A stretch of DNA of 64,000 nt from Shimwellia pseudoproteus (GTDB lineage Bacteria; Pseudomonadota; Gammaproteobacteria; Enterobacterales; Enterobacteriaceae): assembly GCF_016415625.1 (NCBI RefSeq), contig NZ_WBXP01000006.1, forward strand, positions 59,894 to 123,893. The letters are read 5' to 3'. The notes under the pieces are model-generated. The model was given only the letters and a program-made list of their open reading frames with translations, ran no database searches and was not told where the DNA came from. How positions within the stretch are numbered: the stretch's first letter is position 1; each line of letters begins with the position of its first letter. The position numbers were made by a program, and so were the translations under genes. Below are positions 9,919-22,015 of this stretch, piece after piece.

Positions 9919-10926
9919 ATGATGCCATCCTCCCCGGAAACCACACCCCATCCACACCACGCACCGGTGCGTAACCTGGCCATCTGGTATCGCCGCTTTG
10001 GTGACCCCGAACAGGTTCTGCAACTGGAGCAAGCGCCACTGGCCCCAGTGGGCGCGGCAGAACTGCAGGTGCGCATGTTATATGCGCCGGTGAATGCCTC
10101 GGATTTGATCCCGGTAACCGGTGCTTATGGCCACCGGGTCATCCCTCCGCAGGTGGCCGGGTATGAAGGGGTGGGTATTGTGACCAATGCCCCGGCTGAA
10201 TATCGCGGGCTCCTCGGTAAACGGGTATTGCCGCTGCGGGGCCAGGGCACCTGGCAATCCGTGGTGGCCTGTGAGCCACAGTGGGCTATCCCGGTACCGG
10301 ATGCTATTGATGACCCCCTTGCGGCCCGTGGCTATATTAACCCTCTGGCGGCCCTGCTGATGCTGAAACAGCATCCCCCTGCGGGGAAGCACCTGCTGTT
10401 GACTGCCGCCGGGTCTGATTGCGCGCTACTGCTCGGCCAGTGGGCATTACGCCAGGGGGCGCTATCAGTGAGCGGGGTCCACCGTAGCCCGGCCCACGCG
10501 CCGCGCCTGGCGGCCTGCGGCATTACCCCCATCCGCCAAACCGATAGCGCCGCCATCGTGCGCGCCGCGGCCTGCGCCGATCTGGTCTTTGACGCCACCG
10601 GCGGAGAGCTGGCACAAGCCCTGCTGGCGGCGCTACCGGCCCATGCTGACTTTGTCTGTTACGGTTTGCTGTCCGGTCGCCCTTTCCACCAGTTGCAGCC
10701 CCTTCCCCGCGTCCACTGGTTTCATATCCGCAATACCCTGGGGGCCATCACCGGGCCCCAGTGGCAGGCGCTATTTGGCGATATCTGGCCATTACTGGCC
10801 AGCAGCATAATAAGCGCCAGCCGCCACGTTGCCCTGGCTGACTGGCAGCAGGCTATCCGGCTGTATTCTCAGGGCGGGAGAGCGGTGCGCCCGCTGCTGG
10901 TGATGCCGCCACTATTATTGCCGTGA
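9919..10926 (+). CDS. MDR-family (zinc-less) oxidoreductase, quinone/enoyl reductase-like
   Basis: About 335 residues of the medium-chain dehydrogenase/reductase superfamily. The N-terminal GroES-like part has APVNASDLIPVTGAYG and VAGYEGVGIV, resembling the MECR/quinone oxidoreductase branch, and lacks the Cys/His zinc ligands of classical alcohol dehydrogenases. The Rossmann part has TAAGSDCALLLGQWA, in place of the usual GxGxxG, and LVFDATGGELAQALLA. The substrate cannot be named. The start could be ATG 9919 or 9922, or GTG 9898; an AGG precedes the ATGs. It replaces genes found between parC and mdaB in E. coli (ygiS, qseBC and others). Confidence 0.75.
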   Translation: MMPSSPETTPHPHHAPVRNLAIWYRRFGDPEQVLQLEQAPLAPVGAAELQVRMLYAPVNASDLIPVTGAYGHRVIPPQVAGYEGVGIVTNAPAEYRGLLGKRVLPLRGQGTWQSVVACEPQWAIPVPDAIDDPLAARGYINPLAALLMLKQHPPAGKHLLLTAAGSDCALLLGQWALRQGALSVSGVHRSPAHAPRLAACGITPIRQTDSAAIVRAAACADLVFDATGGELAQALLAALPAHADFVCYGLLSGRPFHQLQPLPRVHWFHIRNTLGAITGPQWQALFGDIWPLLASSIISASRHVALADWQQAIRLYSQGGRAVRPLLVMPPLLLP

Positions 10927-11016
10927 TCGCAAAAGTATTTGTACATTATTGTCATGTTACTGATAACGGTTGTCAGATAAAATCCGTGATTATATTCACA
11001 GATACGAGATTAAAAT

Positions 11017-11598
11017 ATGAGCAACATTTTACTGATCAATGGTGCGAAAAAGTTCGCCCATTCTAACGGCCAGCTGAACGACACCATGACGGATGTTGCA
11101 GAAAGCTACCTGCGTGATGCCGGGCATAACGTGCAGGTTACCCGCGCCGACGCTGACTATGACATTGAGGCCGAAGTCGAGAAATTTGTCTGGGCCGACG
11201 TGGTTATCTGGCAGATGCCGGGCTGGTGGATGGGTGCGCCCTGGACGGTGAAAAAATATATGGATGATGTCTTCACTGCGGGCCACGGCAAGCTGTATGC
11301 CAGCGATGGCCGCACCCGCTCTGACGCCAGCAAAAAATACGGTTCCGGTGGCCTGCTGCACGACACCAAATATATGCTATCCCTGACCTGGAACGCCCCG
11401 CTGGAAGCCTTCGAAGACGAAAAACAGTTCTTCCACGGTGCCGGGGTGGACGGTGTGTATCTGCCGTTCCATAAAGCTAACCAGTTCCTGGCCATGAGCC
11501 CGCTGCCAACCTTTATTGCCAATGACGTGATGAAACTGCCTGACGTTCCGCGCTATACCGCAGAATATCGCAAGCATCTTAGTGAAATTTTTGGTTAA
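11017..11598 (+). CDS. mdaB: NADPH:quinone oxidoreductase MdaB
   Basis: A flavodoxin-like NAD(P)H dehydrogenase that reduces quinones by two electrons and protects against oxidative cycling. The 193 residues match the E. coli length. The N-terminal NILLINGAKKFAHSNGQLN phosphate-binding loop and IWQMPGWWMGAPWTVKKYMD, which contacts FAD, are present. It is followed after 29 bases by ygiN, which is co-expressed and completes a quinone redox pair. Confidence 0.96.
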   Translation: MSNILLINGAKKFAHSNGQLNDTMTDVAESYLRDAGHNVQVTRADADYDIEAEVEKFVWADVVIWQMPGWWMGAPWTVKKYMDDVFTAGHGKLYASDGRTRSDASKKYGSGGLLHDTKYMLSLTWNAPLEAFEDEKQFFHGAGVDGVYLPFHKANQFLAMSPLPTFIANDVMKLPDVPRYTAEYRKHLSEIFG

Positions 11599-11627
11599 CT
11601 GGGGTTCTGATAAAACAGGAGTTAATC

Positions 11628-11939
11628 ATGCTGACAGTGATAGCTGAAATTCGTACCCGTCCCGGGTTACACCATCGTCAGGCTGTTGTTGAAGCCATTA
11701 AGAAAAACACCCCGACCGTGCTGCAGGAAGACGGTTGCCACGGCTATAGCGCACTGGTAGACCACGACAGTAGCGCGCCGTTCCAGGCCACGGCGGTGGA
11801 CTCCATCATGATGGTGGAAAAATGGGAATCCGTTGCCCATCTGGAAGCACACCTGCAAACGCCGCACATGAAAGCGTTTGGGGAAGCCACCAAAGACGAC
11901 GTATTAGATCTGCATATCCGCATCCTGGAAGACGCATAA
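11628..11939 (+). CDS. ygiN: Quinol monooxygenase YgiN
   Basis: A 103-residue ABM (antibiotic biosynthesis monooxygenase) domain protein, an alpha-beta barrel dimer that oxidises menadiol-type quinols back to quinones, opposite to MdaB. Visible are the N-terminal MLTVIAEIRTRPG strand, the ML(Q)EDGCHGYSALVDHD segment and the MVEKWESVAHLEAHLQTPHMK signature. AACAGGAG lies just before the ATG. A strong terminator follows 21 bases after the stop. Confidence 0.95.
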   Translation: MLTVIAEIRTRPGLHHRQAVVEAIKKNTPTVLQEDGCHGYSALVDHDSSAPFQATAVDSIMMVEKWESVAHLEAHLQTPHMKAFGEATKDDVLDLHIRILEDA

Positions 11940-11960
11940 TTCCGGCGCGGTAAGACGATT

Positions 11961-11989
11961 AAACCACCGGCTTCCGGTGGTTTTTTTTT
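11961..11989 (+). terminator. Rho-independent terminator after ygiN
   Basis: CCACCGG-CTT-CCGGTGG stem followed by nine T residues (11981-11989). It ends the mdaB-ygiN unit. Confidence 0.9.
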
Positions 11990-12023
11990 GGCATTTATCC
12001 GGGCCACGGGCGCCCTTATGGCC

Positions 12024-12047
12024 AAAAAAAAGCCACCCGCAGGTGGC
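12024..12047 (-). terminator. Rho-independent terminator after parE
   Basis: Read on the minus strand, GCCACC-TGCG-GGTGGC is followed by eight T residues, 24 bases after the parE stop codon. Confidence 0.9.
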
Positions 12048-12071
12048 GTTATCTGGTGCGTAGCGCGGCTA

Positions 12072-14006
<1,935 letters not shown>

Positions 14007-14582
14007 TTAATGTAACCCGAGGAAATCGACAATCTGTGGGAAATGATCTTCGAAGCCTGCAAAAGCATGATTTCCGCCCTCTTCCACCGTTTGGCGGCAA
14101 GCGGAGTAGTAGGCCACCGCCTGGCGGTAATCCAGCACTTCGTCCCCGGTCTGTTGTAACAGCCAAATCAGGTCCGGCGATTCCAGCGGCTCAATTTGCA
14201 TCACTTTCAGATCGTAAATATGGCGTGACTCTAACACATATTGCTGGCCGGTGTAGGGGTTCTGGTTCTCCCCCAGATAGTCCGCCAGCAGTTCGAAAGG
14301 CCGTACTGCCGGGTTCACCACCACCGCCGGGACCACAAAACACTGGGAAAGCCAGGTGGCGTAATAGCCCCCGAGGGAGGAGCCCACCACCCCAAAATCT
14401 TCCCCGCCGTGCTCCAGCACGATACCTTCCAGCATTTCGGCGGCATCAGCCGGGTACGGCGGTAACTGCGGGATCACCATCTCGATGTGGGGGTAGTGCG
14501 CCGCCAGCCAGCCTTTGAGCAGGGTCGCTTTGGCAGAACGGGGAGAACTGTTAAAACCATGCAGATAAAGCAATGTCGACAT
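14007..14582 (-). CDS. yqiA: Esterase YqiA
   Basis: A small alpha/beta hydrolase of 191 residues. The N-terminal [16 protein letters not shown] is the oxyanion-hole region, and [15 protein letters not shown] carries the nucleophile serine (G-S-S-L-G). The C-terminal [18 protein letters not shown] holds the catalytic His. The family has esterase activity on short acyl esters; the natural substrate is unknown. The ATG overlaps the cpdA stop by one base, so it is translationally coupled to cpdA. Confidence 0.93.
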   Translation of the reverse strand: MSTLLYLHGFNSSPRSAKATLLKGWLAAHYPHIEMVIPQLPPYPADAAEMLEGIVLEHGGEDFGVVGSSLGGYYATWLSQCFVVPAVVVNPAVRPFELLADYLGENQNPYTGQQYVLESRHIYDLKVMQIEPLESPDLIWLLQQTGDEVLDYRQAVAYYSACRQTVEEGGNHAFAGFEDHFPQIVDFLGLH

Positions 14583-15409
14583 CAGTAACCTTCAGATTCG
14601 GTATCCGGGCTGAACTGCGCATCATCAATACGGCACACTTCAGTGGTTAATGTCCCATCAGGGTGTAACACCAGCCAGCGCCACCCGGGCGGGATTGTGT
14701 CCAGGGTGAAATTGGTGCAATGGGGCTTAAACTGAACGCTGGTCGAAGGGGTAGCCAGCACCCGGCGCGCATTCCACTGGGCATCCAGCTCCTGATGAAT
14801 ATGTCCGCACAACAGGGTTTTGACCTGCGGATAACGGCGTAATACCTGATCCAGTTCCCCGGCGTTGCGCAGACTGTGCTGGTCAAGCCAGCTACACCCT
14901 GCCGGCAGCGGGTGGTGGTGCAGCAATAACAGCGTGTGGCGCTCAGGATCCTGGGCTAAAACGCTATCCAGCCACTCCAGTTGATACTCACTCAACTCAC
15001 CGTGGGGGACGCCAAATACCTGGCTATCCAGCAGGATAATCTGCCAGGCATCCCCGGCGGTTACCCGTTTGGCCGGCGAGATCCCCGCCTCTTGCAGGGC
15101 GCTGTACATGGCGGACTGGAAATCATGGTTGCCCGGCAGCCAGACACAGGGGAGCCCGAACGGCGCAATCCCTTCGGCAAAATGATAGTACGCCTGCAGG
15201 GAGTGATCCTGGGCCAGATCACCGGTGGCGACAATAAGATCATACTCTTTTGCCTGGGCGTGAATCGCCTGCAGGACAGCCTGATAGCTGTCCCAGGTTT
15301 TCACACCCAGTAAGGTTTCGTTTTTTCCTGCAAACAGATGGGTATCGGTAATTTGCAAGATCCTGACGCTGGCCCCACCAGCAACAGGAAGATTTAACAG
15401 GCTTTCCAA
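14582..15409 (-). CDS. cpdA: 3',5'-cyclic-AMP phosphodiesterase CpdA
   Basis: Degrades cAMP and so tunes CRP-dependent regulation. The protein is 275 residues, the family length. It is a calcineurin-type metallophosphoesterase with the motif series [34 protein letters not shown] and [11 protein letters not shown], which supply all the expected metal ligands. It sits 24 bases after yqiB and overlaps yqiA. Confidence 0.96.
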   Translation of the reverse strand: MESLLNLPVAGGASVRILQITDTHLFAGKNETLLGVKTWDSYQAVLQAIHAQAKEYDLIVATGDLAQDHSLQAYYHFAEGIAPFGLPCVWLPGNHDFQSAMYSALQEAGISPAKRVTAGDAWQIILLDSQVFGVPHGELSEYQLEWLDSVLAQDPERHTLLLLHHHPLPAGCSWLDQHSLRNAGELDQVLRRYPQVKTLLCGHIHQELDAQWNARRVLATPSTSVQFKPHCTNFTLDTIPPGWRWLVLHPDGTLTTEVCRIDDAQFSPDTESEGY

Positions 15410-15433
15410 ATGGTGTCCTTAGGTTTCACAACG

Positions 15434-15856
15434 CTAACAAACCGGAACCGCCATCGCTCCATGCGCCAGGCAATAGCGCAACCAGTCCGCCAGGAACTGG
15501 TTAATTTGGTGTTTCTCGTCGCGTTGATGCAACTTTTTATTAGGATAATCATAACGTGCTTTAAAACGAAAGATCTGCTTAGTGGAACACACTTCCGCGA
15601 CCATGGCGTCATGATACAGCCGAACCGACATTGACGGCAGGCTCCAGTAGCTGATGGCTGGCGCAGTTTGCTCAATTTCCACCAGCGTAGTGTAGCGGGT
15701 TGACTCAAGAATAGTTAATCGATATCGCGCATTATTTACCTGATAATTTACCGTTTCGCCTGGTACATCATCACGGGGCAGCAAGCGGCGTAATTGTGCA
15801 AAATTTTTCTCACACAATCGCATCATTTCTGGAAAGTCAGGTGTATAGCGCTTCAT
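15434..15856 (-). CDS. yqiB: DUF1249 family protein YqiB
   Basis: A 140-residue protein nearly identical in plan to E. coli YqiB. It begins [20 protein letters not shown] and contains the conserved [16 protein letters not shown] core and [21 protein letters not shown] use the ATG at 15856; a longer frame exists but would run into nudF. The start is 2 bases after the nudF stop, so the two are likely coupled. The function is not established. Confidence 0.93.
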   Translation of the reverse strand: MKRYTPDFPEMMRLCEKNFAQLRRLLPRDDVPGETVNYQVNNARYRLTILESTRYTTLVEIEQTAPAISYWSLPSMSVRLYHDAMVAEVCSTKQIFRFKARYDYPNKKLHQRDEKHQINQFLADWLRYCLAHGAMAVPVC

Positions 15857-15858
15857 TT

Positions 15859-16494
15859 TCAATGGTCCCACTCTTTTTTCAGCGCGTTGTGATGCAACTG
15901 CAGCCATTGCAGGGCAATCACAGACGCCGCGTTGTCGATTTTCCCCTCTTCTACCCACTGGTAAGCCTGCTCCCGGCTTACCACATGAACCCGAATATCT
16001 TCGTTTTCATCCGCCAGGCCATGGATTCCATGGGCACTGGCGGCATCCACTTCACCCACCATAATAGAAGTTCTTTCGGTGGTGCCTCCTGGGCTGGCCA
16101 GATAGCTGAGTACCGGTTTGGTACGCCCTATCGTCAGCCCGGCTTCTTCCATTGATTCACGACGGGCAACCTGTTCAACGGTTTCGCCCGGTTCAATCAT
16201 CCCGGCGACCATCTCCAGTAACCAGGGCGTTTCGCTGGTTTCCAGGGCCGCAATACGGATTTGTTCAATCAGCACCACTTTATCCTGCACCGGGTCAAAG
16301 GGTAGCAGCGCTGCGGCGTGTCCGCGTTCAAAAATTTCCCGCCGTACTTCACCGCTCATTTCACCATTGAAAAGCCGGTGACGAAAACGGTACAACTCCA
16401 GTGAAAAAAAACCACTGTATAACGTTTCCCGTGCAATAATTTCTACATCATTTTTAGTCAGTGTCGCTACGGGTGCCGGTGATTTATTCGTCAT
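15859..16494 (-). CDS. nudF: ADP-ribose pyrophosphatase NudF
   Basis: Cleaves ADP-ribose to AMP and ribose 5-phosphate. The protein is 211 residues with a complete Nudix box: it begins at GMIEPGE and ends at [15 protein letters not shown]-like [17 protein letters not shown] and [19 protein letters not shown] follow, as in the E. coli enzyme. The ATG at 16494 ([12 protein letters not shown]) aligns best with the known N-terminus; longer frames upstream run into the tolC control region. It is the first gene of the nudF-yqiB-cpdA-yqiA-parE run and divergent from tolC. Confidence 0.95.
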   Translation of the reverse strand: MTNKSPAPVATLTKNDVEIIARETLYSGFFSLELYRFRHRLFNGEMSGEVRREIFERGHAAALLPFDPVQDKVVLIEQIRIAALETSETPWLLEMVAGMIEPGETVEQVARRESMEEAGLTIGRTKPVLSYLASPGGTTERTSIMVGEVDAASAHGIHGLADENEDIRVHVVSREQAYQWVEEGKIDNAASVIALQWLQLHHNALKKEWDH

Positions 16495-16704
16495 GGTGAA
16501 ATCCTGCCTGCTATTGTGATGAGAGATACGATTTTCGCTATTATCGTCCGCTGTGCGCAGGGAATGAGATAAATTGACCCAATAAACCGCCGGTATGGCA
16601 CACAAGGTCAACTTCAACCGCTGGCGGATTCTGCTAGAATCGGCGATCATTTTTGGCTTTGTCAGCGCTAACAAAAAATTTTTGCTTCACAACAAGGAAT
16701 GCAA

Positions 16705-18111
16705 ATGAAGAAACTGCTCCCACTTCTTATCGGGCTGAGTCTGGCAGGATTCAGTACCATGAGCCAGGCAGAGAACCTGCTCCAGGTTTATCAGCAGGCG
16801 CGCACCAGCAACCCGGACCTGCGCAAATCTGCCGCGGACCGTGATGCAGCGTTTGAAAAGATCAACGAAGCACGCAGCCCCTTGCTGCCGCAGCTCGGTT
16901 TGGGTGCCGATTATAGCTATAAGAACGGCTATCGGGACAGCTCTGGCATGAATTCTAATACTACCAGCGGCGCACTGTCACTGACCCAGACCATCTTTGA
17001 TATGTCCAAATGGCGCGCCCTGACCCTGCAGGAAAAATCTGCTGGTATTCAGGATGTCACCTATCAGACCTCTCAGCAGACCCTGATCCTCAACACCGCG
17101 ACGGCCTATTTTAACGTGCTGAACGCCATTGATAACCTGTCCTACACCGAAGCACAGAAACAGGCGATCTACCGGCAGTTAGATCAGACCTCCCAGCGCT
17201 TTAACGTAGGCCTGGTGGCGATAACCGACGTACAAAACGCCCGCGCCCAGTACGACAGCGTGCTGGCGGACGAAGTTACCGCCCGTAATAATCTGGATAA
17301 CGCCGTGGAAGCCCTGCGCCAGGTCACCGGGACATACTACCCGCAGCTCTCCTCGCTGAACGTTGACGGCTTTAAGCCTAACCGCGCCGATCCGGTCACC
17401 GCGCTGCTGAAAGAGGCGGAAAAACGTAACTTATCCCTGTTACAGGCCCGTCTGAGCCAGGATCTGGCCCGTGAGCAAATCCGCTATGCGGAAGACGGCC
17501 ACTTGCCTACCGTAGGATTGACAGCGTCGACCGGTATTACCAATAACCGCTATAACGCCAAATCTCACGATAATGGCTCCACGGATAATATCTCTGGCCA
17601 GAACCAGATTGGGCTGAACTTCTCACTGCCGCTCTATTCCGGTGGCTCAGTCACCTCGCAGGTTAAACAGGCCCAGTACGCGTTTGTCGGCGCCAGCGAG
17701 CAGCTCGAATCCGCCCACCGTAGCGTGATCCAGAACGTACGTTCGTCTTACAACAACGTCAACGCGTCGGTCAGTAGCATCAGCGCCTACAAACAGACCG
17801 TGGTGTCTGCCCAGAGCTCTCTGGACGCGATGGAAGCCGGTTACTCCGTGGGTACCCGTACCATCGTCGATGTGTTGAACGCGACCACCACGCTGTATAA
17901 CGCAAAACAGCAGTTGGCTAACGCCCGCTACACCTACCTGATCAACCAGCTGAATATCAAGTCTGCGCTGGGTACGCTCAATGAGCAGGATCTGGTGGCG
18001 CTGAACAGCACCCTGGGTAAACCGATCTCCACCACCCCTGACGTGGTCGCACCGGTAAACGAAGCCCAGGAAGCGGCCGCTGAGCGGATGGCAACCGCCC
18101 CGATGCAGTGA
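16705..18111 (+). CDS. tolC: Outer membrane channel TolC
   Basis: A trimeric outer-membrane and periplasmic tunnel used by drug efflux pumps and type I secretion. It is 468 residues from ATG 16705, chosen because AAGGA lies 6 bases upstream; an ATG at 16699 is in frame. The signal peptide MKKLLPLLIGLSLAGFSTMS ends at SQA, with ENLLQVYQQA as the mature start. Both structural repeats are present (around 30-240 and 240-430). The C-terminal tail is about 25 residues shorter than the 493-residue E. coli precursor; that tail is dispensable in E. coli as far as known. Confidence 0.96.
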   Translation: MKKLLPLLIGLSLAGFSTMSQAENLLQVYQQARTSNPDLRKSAADRDAAFEKINEARSPLLPQLGLGADYSYKNGYRDSSGMNSNTTSGALSLTQTIFDMSKWRALTLQEKSAGIQDVTYQTSQQTLILNTATAYFNVLNAIDNLSYTEAQKQAIYRQLDQTSQRFNVGLVAITDVQNARAQYDSVLADEVTARNNLDNAVEALRQVTGTYYPQLSSLNVDGFKPNRADPVTALLKEAEKRNLSLLQARLSQDLAREQIRYAEDGHLPTVGLTASTGITNNRYNAKSHDNGSTDNISGQNQIGLNFSLPLYSGGSVTSQVKQAQYAFVGASEQLESAHRSVIQNVRSSYNNVNASVSSISAYKQTVVSAQSSLDAMEAGYSVGTRTIVDVLNATTTLYNAKQQLANARYTYLINQLNIKSALGTLNEQDLVALNSTLGKPISTTPDVVAPVNEAQEAAAERMATAPMQ

Positions 18112-18129
18112 TTTTTCACGCTCTGGCGA

Positions 18130-18156
18130 AAAAAGGCGTGCTCAGCACGCCTTTTT
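18130..18156 (+). terminator. Rho-independent terminator after tolC
   Basis: GGCGTGC-TCA-GCACGCC (18135-18151) followed by TTTTT. A run of A residues precedes it. Confidence 0.9.
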
Positions 18157-18298
18157 GTTATTTTCCCGGCGGCCAGCGATCGTAAGGCAACGTAAAGATT
18201 AGCCTCTCTCCCCCACTGATCGCTTCAATTTCCACCACCTATCACCTATCCTGACGGCTCTTGCTGTTTTTGAATCACCACTGGGCCGGGAAATCATC

Positions 18299-18955
18299 AT
18301 GAAAAGGACAAAACGTATTAACCATGCGACATTCCGCAAAAGCTGGAATGCGCGCCACCTCACGCCGGTCGCACTGGCGGTCAGCGCGGTATTTATGCTG
18401 GCCGGATGCGAAAAATCTGACGAAACCGTCTCCCTCTACCAGAATGCGGACGATTGCTCTCAGGCCAATCCCGGCAAAAACGCGGAATGTACTACCGCCT
18501 ATAACAATGCCGTAAAAGAAGCCGAGCGCACCGCACCGAAATACGCCACCCGGGAAGATTGCATCGCCGAATTTGGCGAAGGCCAGTGCCAGCAGGCACC
18601 CGCACAAGCCGGTATGGCGGCGGAGTCTTCCAGCGGCGGCAGCTTCTGGATGCCATTAATGGCCGGTTATATGATGGGCCGCATGATGGGCGGCGGGGCC
18701 GGTTTTGCCCAGCAGCCACTGTTCTCTTCTAAGAACCCAAACAGCCCGGCCTATGGCCGCTATACCGATGCCAGCGGTAAAAACTACGGCGCCGCCACCC
18801 CGGGCCGCACCATGACGGTACCGAAAACCGCGATGGCCCCGAAACCGGCCACCACCAGTACGGTTACCCGCGGCGGCTTCGGTGAGTCTGTGGCCAAACA
18901 GTCCACCATGCAGCGCAGCGCCAGCGGCACCACCCACCGTTCAATGGGCGGCTAA
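18299..18955 (+). CDS. ygiB: UPF0441 lipoprotein YgiB
   Basis: A 218-residue secreted protein with an atypically long N-terminal leader and the lipobox-like [10 protein letters not shown], so Cys is the probable lipidation site near residue 38. The middle is Gly/Met rich ([17 protein letters not shown]) and the tail Ser/Thr rich, as in E. coli YgiB. The function is unknown. It is 5 bases ahead of ygiC, forming the usual tolC-ygiB-ygiC set. The 187-base gap before it contains the tolC terminator. Confidence 0.92.
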   Translation: MKRTKRINHATFRKSWNARHLTPVALAVSAVFMLAGCEKSDETVSLYQNADDCSQANPGKNAECTTAYNNAVKEAERTAPKYATREDCIAEFGEGQCQQAPAQAGMAAESSSGGSFWMPLMAGYMMGRMMGGGAGFAQQPLFSSKNPNSPAYGRYTDASGKNYGAATPGRTMTVPKTAMAPKPATTSTVTRGGFGESVAKQSTMQRSASGTTHRSMGG

Positions 18956-18960
18956 CGGCT

Positions 18961-20121
18961 ATGGAGCGTATCGCAATTACCGAGCGCCCGGACTGGCGCG
19001 AAAAAGCCACCGAATACGGGTTTAATTTTCACACCATGTACGGGGAGCCGTACTGGTGTGAGGACGCCTATTATCAGTTCAGCCTGGCGCAAATTGAAAA
19101 GCTGGAAGCGGTCACTGAGGAGCTACACCAGATGTGCCTCCAGGTGGTGGAAAAAGTCATTAACAGTGATGCGCTGATGGCCCGCTTCTGCATCCCGAAA
19201 CACACCTGGGAGTTCGTCCGTCAGTCGTGGAAGACCCACCAGCCGTCGCTCTATTCCCGGCTCGATCTGGCCTGGGACGGCACCGGCGAACCCAAGCTAC
19301 TGGAAAACAACGCCGACACCCCCACCTCGCTTTATGAGGCGGCCTTCTTTCAGTGGATCTGGCTGGAAGATCAGATAAACAGCGGCAAACTGCCCGCCAA
19401 CAGCGATCAATTTAACAGCCTGCAGGAGAAGCTGATCGAACGCTTCGCGACGCTGAAAAACCAGCACGGTTTTAACCTGCTGCACTTCACCTGCTGCCGG
19501 GACACCGTAGAAGACAGGGGCACCATCCAGTATCTGCAGGACTGCGCCAACGAGGCAGACGTCGCCAGTGAATTTCTCTATGTCGAGGATATTGGGCTCG
19601 GGGAAAAGGGCCAGTTTACCGATCTCCAGGATCAGGTGATCAGTAACCTGTTCAAGCTCTACCCCTGGGAATTTATGCTGCGCGAGATGTTCTCCACCAA
19701 GCTGGAAGACGCCGGTGTCCGCTGGCTGGAACCGGCCTGGAAGAGCATTATCTCCAATAAAGCCCTGTTGCCGATGCTGTGGGAAATGTTCCCGGACCAT
19801 CCGAATCTGTTGCCCGCCTGGTTTGCCGATGCAGACCACCCGCCAATGGAGAAATACGTGATTAAGCCGCTGTTCTCCCGGGAAGGGGCGAATATTAAGA
19901 TAATCGAGAACGGCGAGCAAATTGCCGCCGTGGACGGCCCCTATGGTGAGGAAGGCTACATTGTGCAGCAGTTCTACCCACTGCCAAAATTTGGCGATAG
20001 CTACACGCTGATCGGCAGTTGGCTTATCAACGATCAGGCGGCGGGGATCGGGATCAGGGAAGATCGGGCGCTGATCACCCAGGATCTGTCGCGCTTTTAC
20101 CCCCATACTTTTATTGAGTGA
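18961..20121 (+). CDS. ygiC: Glutathionylspermidine synthase-like ATP-grasp ligase YgiC
   Basis: A 386-residue protein of the glutathionylspermidine synthase preATP-grasp family. ATP-grasp elements visible include [36 protein letters not shown] and [19 protein letters not shown]. It lacks the amidase half found in the true Gsp enzyme, so it is probably a peptide-amine ligase of unknown substrate. The ATG lies 5 bases after the ygiB stop, and a strong terminator follows. Confidence 0.92.
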   Translation: MERIAITERPDWREKATEYGFNFHTMYGEPYWCEDAYYQFSLAQIEKLEAVTEELHQMCLQVVEKVINSDALMARFCIPKHTWEFVRQSWKTHQPSLYSRLDLAWDGTGEPKLLENNADTPTSLYEAAFFQWIWLEDQINSGKLPANSDQFNSLQEKLIERFATLKNQHGFNLLHFTCCRDTVEDRGTIQYLQDCANEADVASEFLYVEDIGLGEKGQFTDLQDQVISNLFKLYPWEFMLREMFSTKLEDAGVRWLEPAWKSIISNKALLPMLWEMFPDHPNLLPAWFADADHPPMEKYVIKPLFSREGANIKIIENGEQIAAVDGPYGEEGYIVQQFYPLPKFGDSYTLIGSWLINDQAAGIGIREDRALITQDLSRFYPHTFIE

Positions 20122-20138
20122 TCTGCGACGCATGACAA

Positions 20139-20167
20139 CAAAGGCACCCGCGGGTGCCTTTGTTTTT
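20139..20167 (+). terminator. Rho-independent terminator after ygiC
   Basis: A 24-base perfect palindrome, CAAAGGCACCCG followed directly by its complement (20139-20162), then TTTTT. It can also act for the facing ygiD, because the A-rich side would give T residues on the minus strand only weakly. Confidence 0.85.
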
Positions 20168-20192
20168 CTCGCCAGTAAGCGGCCGGATGACC

Positions 20193-20990
20193 TTACCCGG
20201 CAAGCGCCCCGACCTGTACCGACATCATACTGATCGATCCCAGCTGCATCCCCTCACCAATCACGCTAACCGGCTCTTTACCGTCCCAGGTACCGAGGGC
20301 ATAGAGCAGCGGCAGGAAATGCTCCGCCGAAGGGTTAGACAATGCCCCGGCGGAGTGATCCAGATAGTGCGCCAGCGGGTGTTGCTCATCAGGCCCCTGC
20401 CAGCGCAGGTTCTCTTTCACAAAGTCATTAAATGCGTCCGCCCAGGGATAAGGCGCATCCTCACCGTGCCAGCGGGCCGCCCGCAGGTTATGCGCCACGT
20501 TGCCGCTGGCAATAATCAGCACGCCTTCATCGCGCAGCTGCGCCAGTTTACGCCCCAGCGCCAGGTGCCACTGCGGGGGCTTAGTGGAGTCAATACTGAG
20601 CTGCACCATCGGAATATCCGCATCGGGGTACATCTTAATGATCACCCCCCAGGAGCCGTGGTCAAAGCCCCAGGCTTCTTTATCCAGGGTCACCGGCACT
20701 GGATCAAGCAGCTCCACCACCAGCTGGGCCAGCGCCGGGGAGCCCGGAGCCGGGTACTGAATATCAAACAGCGCCTGAGGAAAGCCGCCAAAATCATGAA
20801 TGGTTTTCGGGGTTTCCATGGCGGTGACCCCGGTCCCGCGGGTATACCAGTGGGCAGAAATCGCCAGGATCGCACGGGGGCGCGGCAGGGTGGTGCCCAA
20901 CTGCTGCCACAACCGGGTAAAGGCGTTATCTTCCAGGACGTTCATCGGGCTACCGTGGCCGAGAAATAATGCGGGCATGCGTGCGGTCAT
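20193..20990 (-). CDS. ygiD: 4,5-DOPA-extradiol dioxygenase YgiD
   Basis: A 265-residue LigB-like extradiol dioxygenase. The metal-binding N-terminus [17 protein letters not shown], the [16 protein letters not shown] segment and [10 protein letters not shown], with its His, are in place. E. coli YgiD opens the ring of L-DOPA to betalamic or muscaflavin-type products. I take the ATG at 20990 because AAGGA precedes it; a TTG at 21008 is in frame. It is divergent from zupT across 180 bases. Confidence 0.93.
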   Translation of the reverse strand: MTARMPALFLGHGSPMNVLEDNAFTRLWQQLGTTLPRPRAILAISAHWYTRGTGVTAMETPKTIHDFGGFPQALFDIQYPAPGSPALAQLVVELLDPVPVTLDKEAWGFDHGSWGVIIKMYPDADIPMVQLSIDSTKPPQWHLALGRKLAQLRDEGVLIIASGNVAHNLRAARWHGEDAPYPWADAFNDFVKENLRWQGPDEQHPLAHYLDHSAGALSNPSAEHFLPLLYALGTWDGKEPVSVIGEGMQLGSISMMSVQVGALAG

Positions 20991-21110
20991 ATGCTTTTCC
21001 TTAACCAAAATGATATGGTTGATTCACATAGAGTACGCGGTTTTCTGTACAGAGAAACCGGTATAACCGTGATGATGATTGTCAGAAAATTTGAACATGG
21101 TAAGTCATCG

Positions 21111-21142
21111 TATAATGGCAAAGGTTACCCGGAGGCGGTAAC
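21111..21142 (+). promoter_or_regulatory. zupT promoter -10 and leader hairpin
   Basis: A perfect TATAAT lies at 21111-21116, 55 bases before the zupT start. No convincing -35 is seen at standard spacing. Just downstream, GTTACC (21124-21129) pairs with GGTAAC (21137-21142) to form a small leader hairpin. Whether it regulates zupT is unknown. Confidence 0.45.
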
Positions 21143-21170
21143 ACCATATGAGTTGTCACAAGGAGGGGAT

Positions 21171-21938
21171 ATGTCGCTACCGCTAATTCTGACCCTGCTG
21201 GCAGGCACCACCACATTTATCGGTGCGCTTTTGGTCGTCATCGGCCAGAAACCCTCAAACCGGGTGCTGGCGTTTTCCATCGGTTTTGCCGCTGGCATTA
21301 TGCTGTTGATCTCACTGATGGAAATGCTCCCCGCCGCGCTGCATACCGGCGGTATGAAACCGGTGCTGGGCTACAGCATGTTTCTCACCGGCCTGATCGG
21401 CTATTTTGCCCTGGATCGCTGCCTGCCCCACGCCCACCCCCAGGATCTCACCACCGGCACCATGCAGCCGCGCAACCTGCGCCGTACAGCACTATTACTG
21501 ACCCTCGGTATCAGCCTGCATAACTTCCCGGAAGGCATCGCCACCTTTGTCACGGCCAGCAGCGACATTGAACTGGGGCTGGGTATTGCCCTGGCCGTGG
21601 CGCTGCACAATATTCCCGAAGGGCTGGCGGTGGCCGGGCCGGTGTATGCGGCGACCGGTTCCCGCAGCAAAGCCATTTGCTGGGCCGGGTTATCTGGCCT
21701 TGCGGAAATCGCCGGGGGGTTGCTGGCGTGGTTGATCCTCGGGAGCCTTGTCTCCCCGGTGATGATGGCGGCCATTATGGCGGCAGTGGCGGGGATTATG
21801 GTGGCCCTGTCGGTGGACGAGCTGATGCCGCTGGCCCGGGAAATTGATCCCCACAATAACCCCAGTTATGGGGTGCTGTGCGGTATGGCGGTGATGGGGC
21901 TCAGCCTCTCGGTGCTGCAAAGCAACGGACTAGGCTGA
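21171..21938 (+). CDS. zupT: Zinc transporter ZupT (ZIP family)
   Basis: An inner-membrane divalent metal importer of 255 residues with eight predicted membrane helices. The two ZIP signature motifs [11 protein letters not shown] and [11 protein letters not shown], in transmembrane segments 4 and 5, form the metal site. I place the start at ATG 21171, which follows AAGGAGG; the frame is open further upstream to 20991, but that part lacks family similarity. It is followed by a bidirectional terminator shared with ribB. Confidence 0.96.
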   Translation: MSLPLILTLLAGTTTFIGALLVVIGQKPSNRVLAFSIGFAAGIMLLISLMEMLPAALHTGGMKPVLGYSMFLTGLIGYFALDRCLPHAHPQDLTTGTMQPRNLRRTALLLTLGISLHNFPEGIATFVTASSDIELGLGIALAVALHNIPEGLAVAGPVYAATGSRSKAICWAGLSGLAEIAGGLLAWLILGSLVSPVMMAAIMAAVAGIMVALSVDELMPLAREIDPHNNPSYGVLCGMAVMGLSLSVLQSNGLG

Positions 21939-21961
21939 CGCTCAGGGGCAGTATCAGGGAT

Positions 21962-21994
21962 AAAAAAACGGGGCCATATCAGGGCCCCGTTTTT
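21962..21994. terminator. Bidirectional terminator between zupT and ribB
   Basis: ACGGGGCC (21968-21975) and GGCCCCGT (21983-21990) form a stem flanked by A residues on the left and T residues on the right. It can therefore terminate zupT on the plus strand and ribB on the minus strand. Confidence 0.9.
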
Positions 21995-22015
21995 CGTTTA
22001 GTCGTGCATCGCGGA

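Noticed and set aside
20991..21170. N-terminal extension of zupT
   Set aside because: The frame is open, but the added residues are unlike the family, and AAGGAGG directly precedes ATG 21171.
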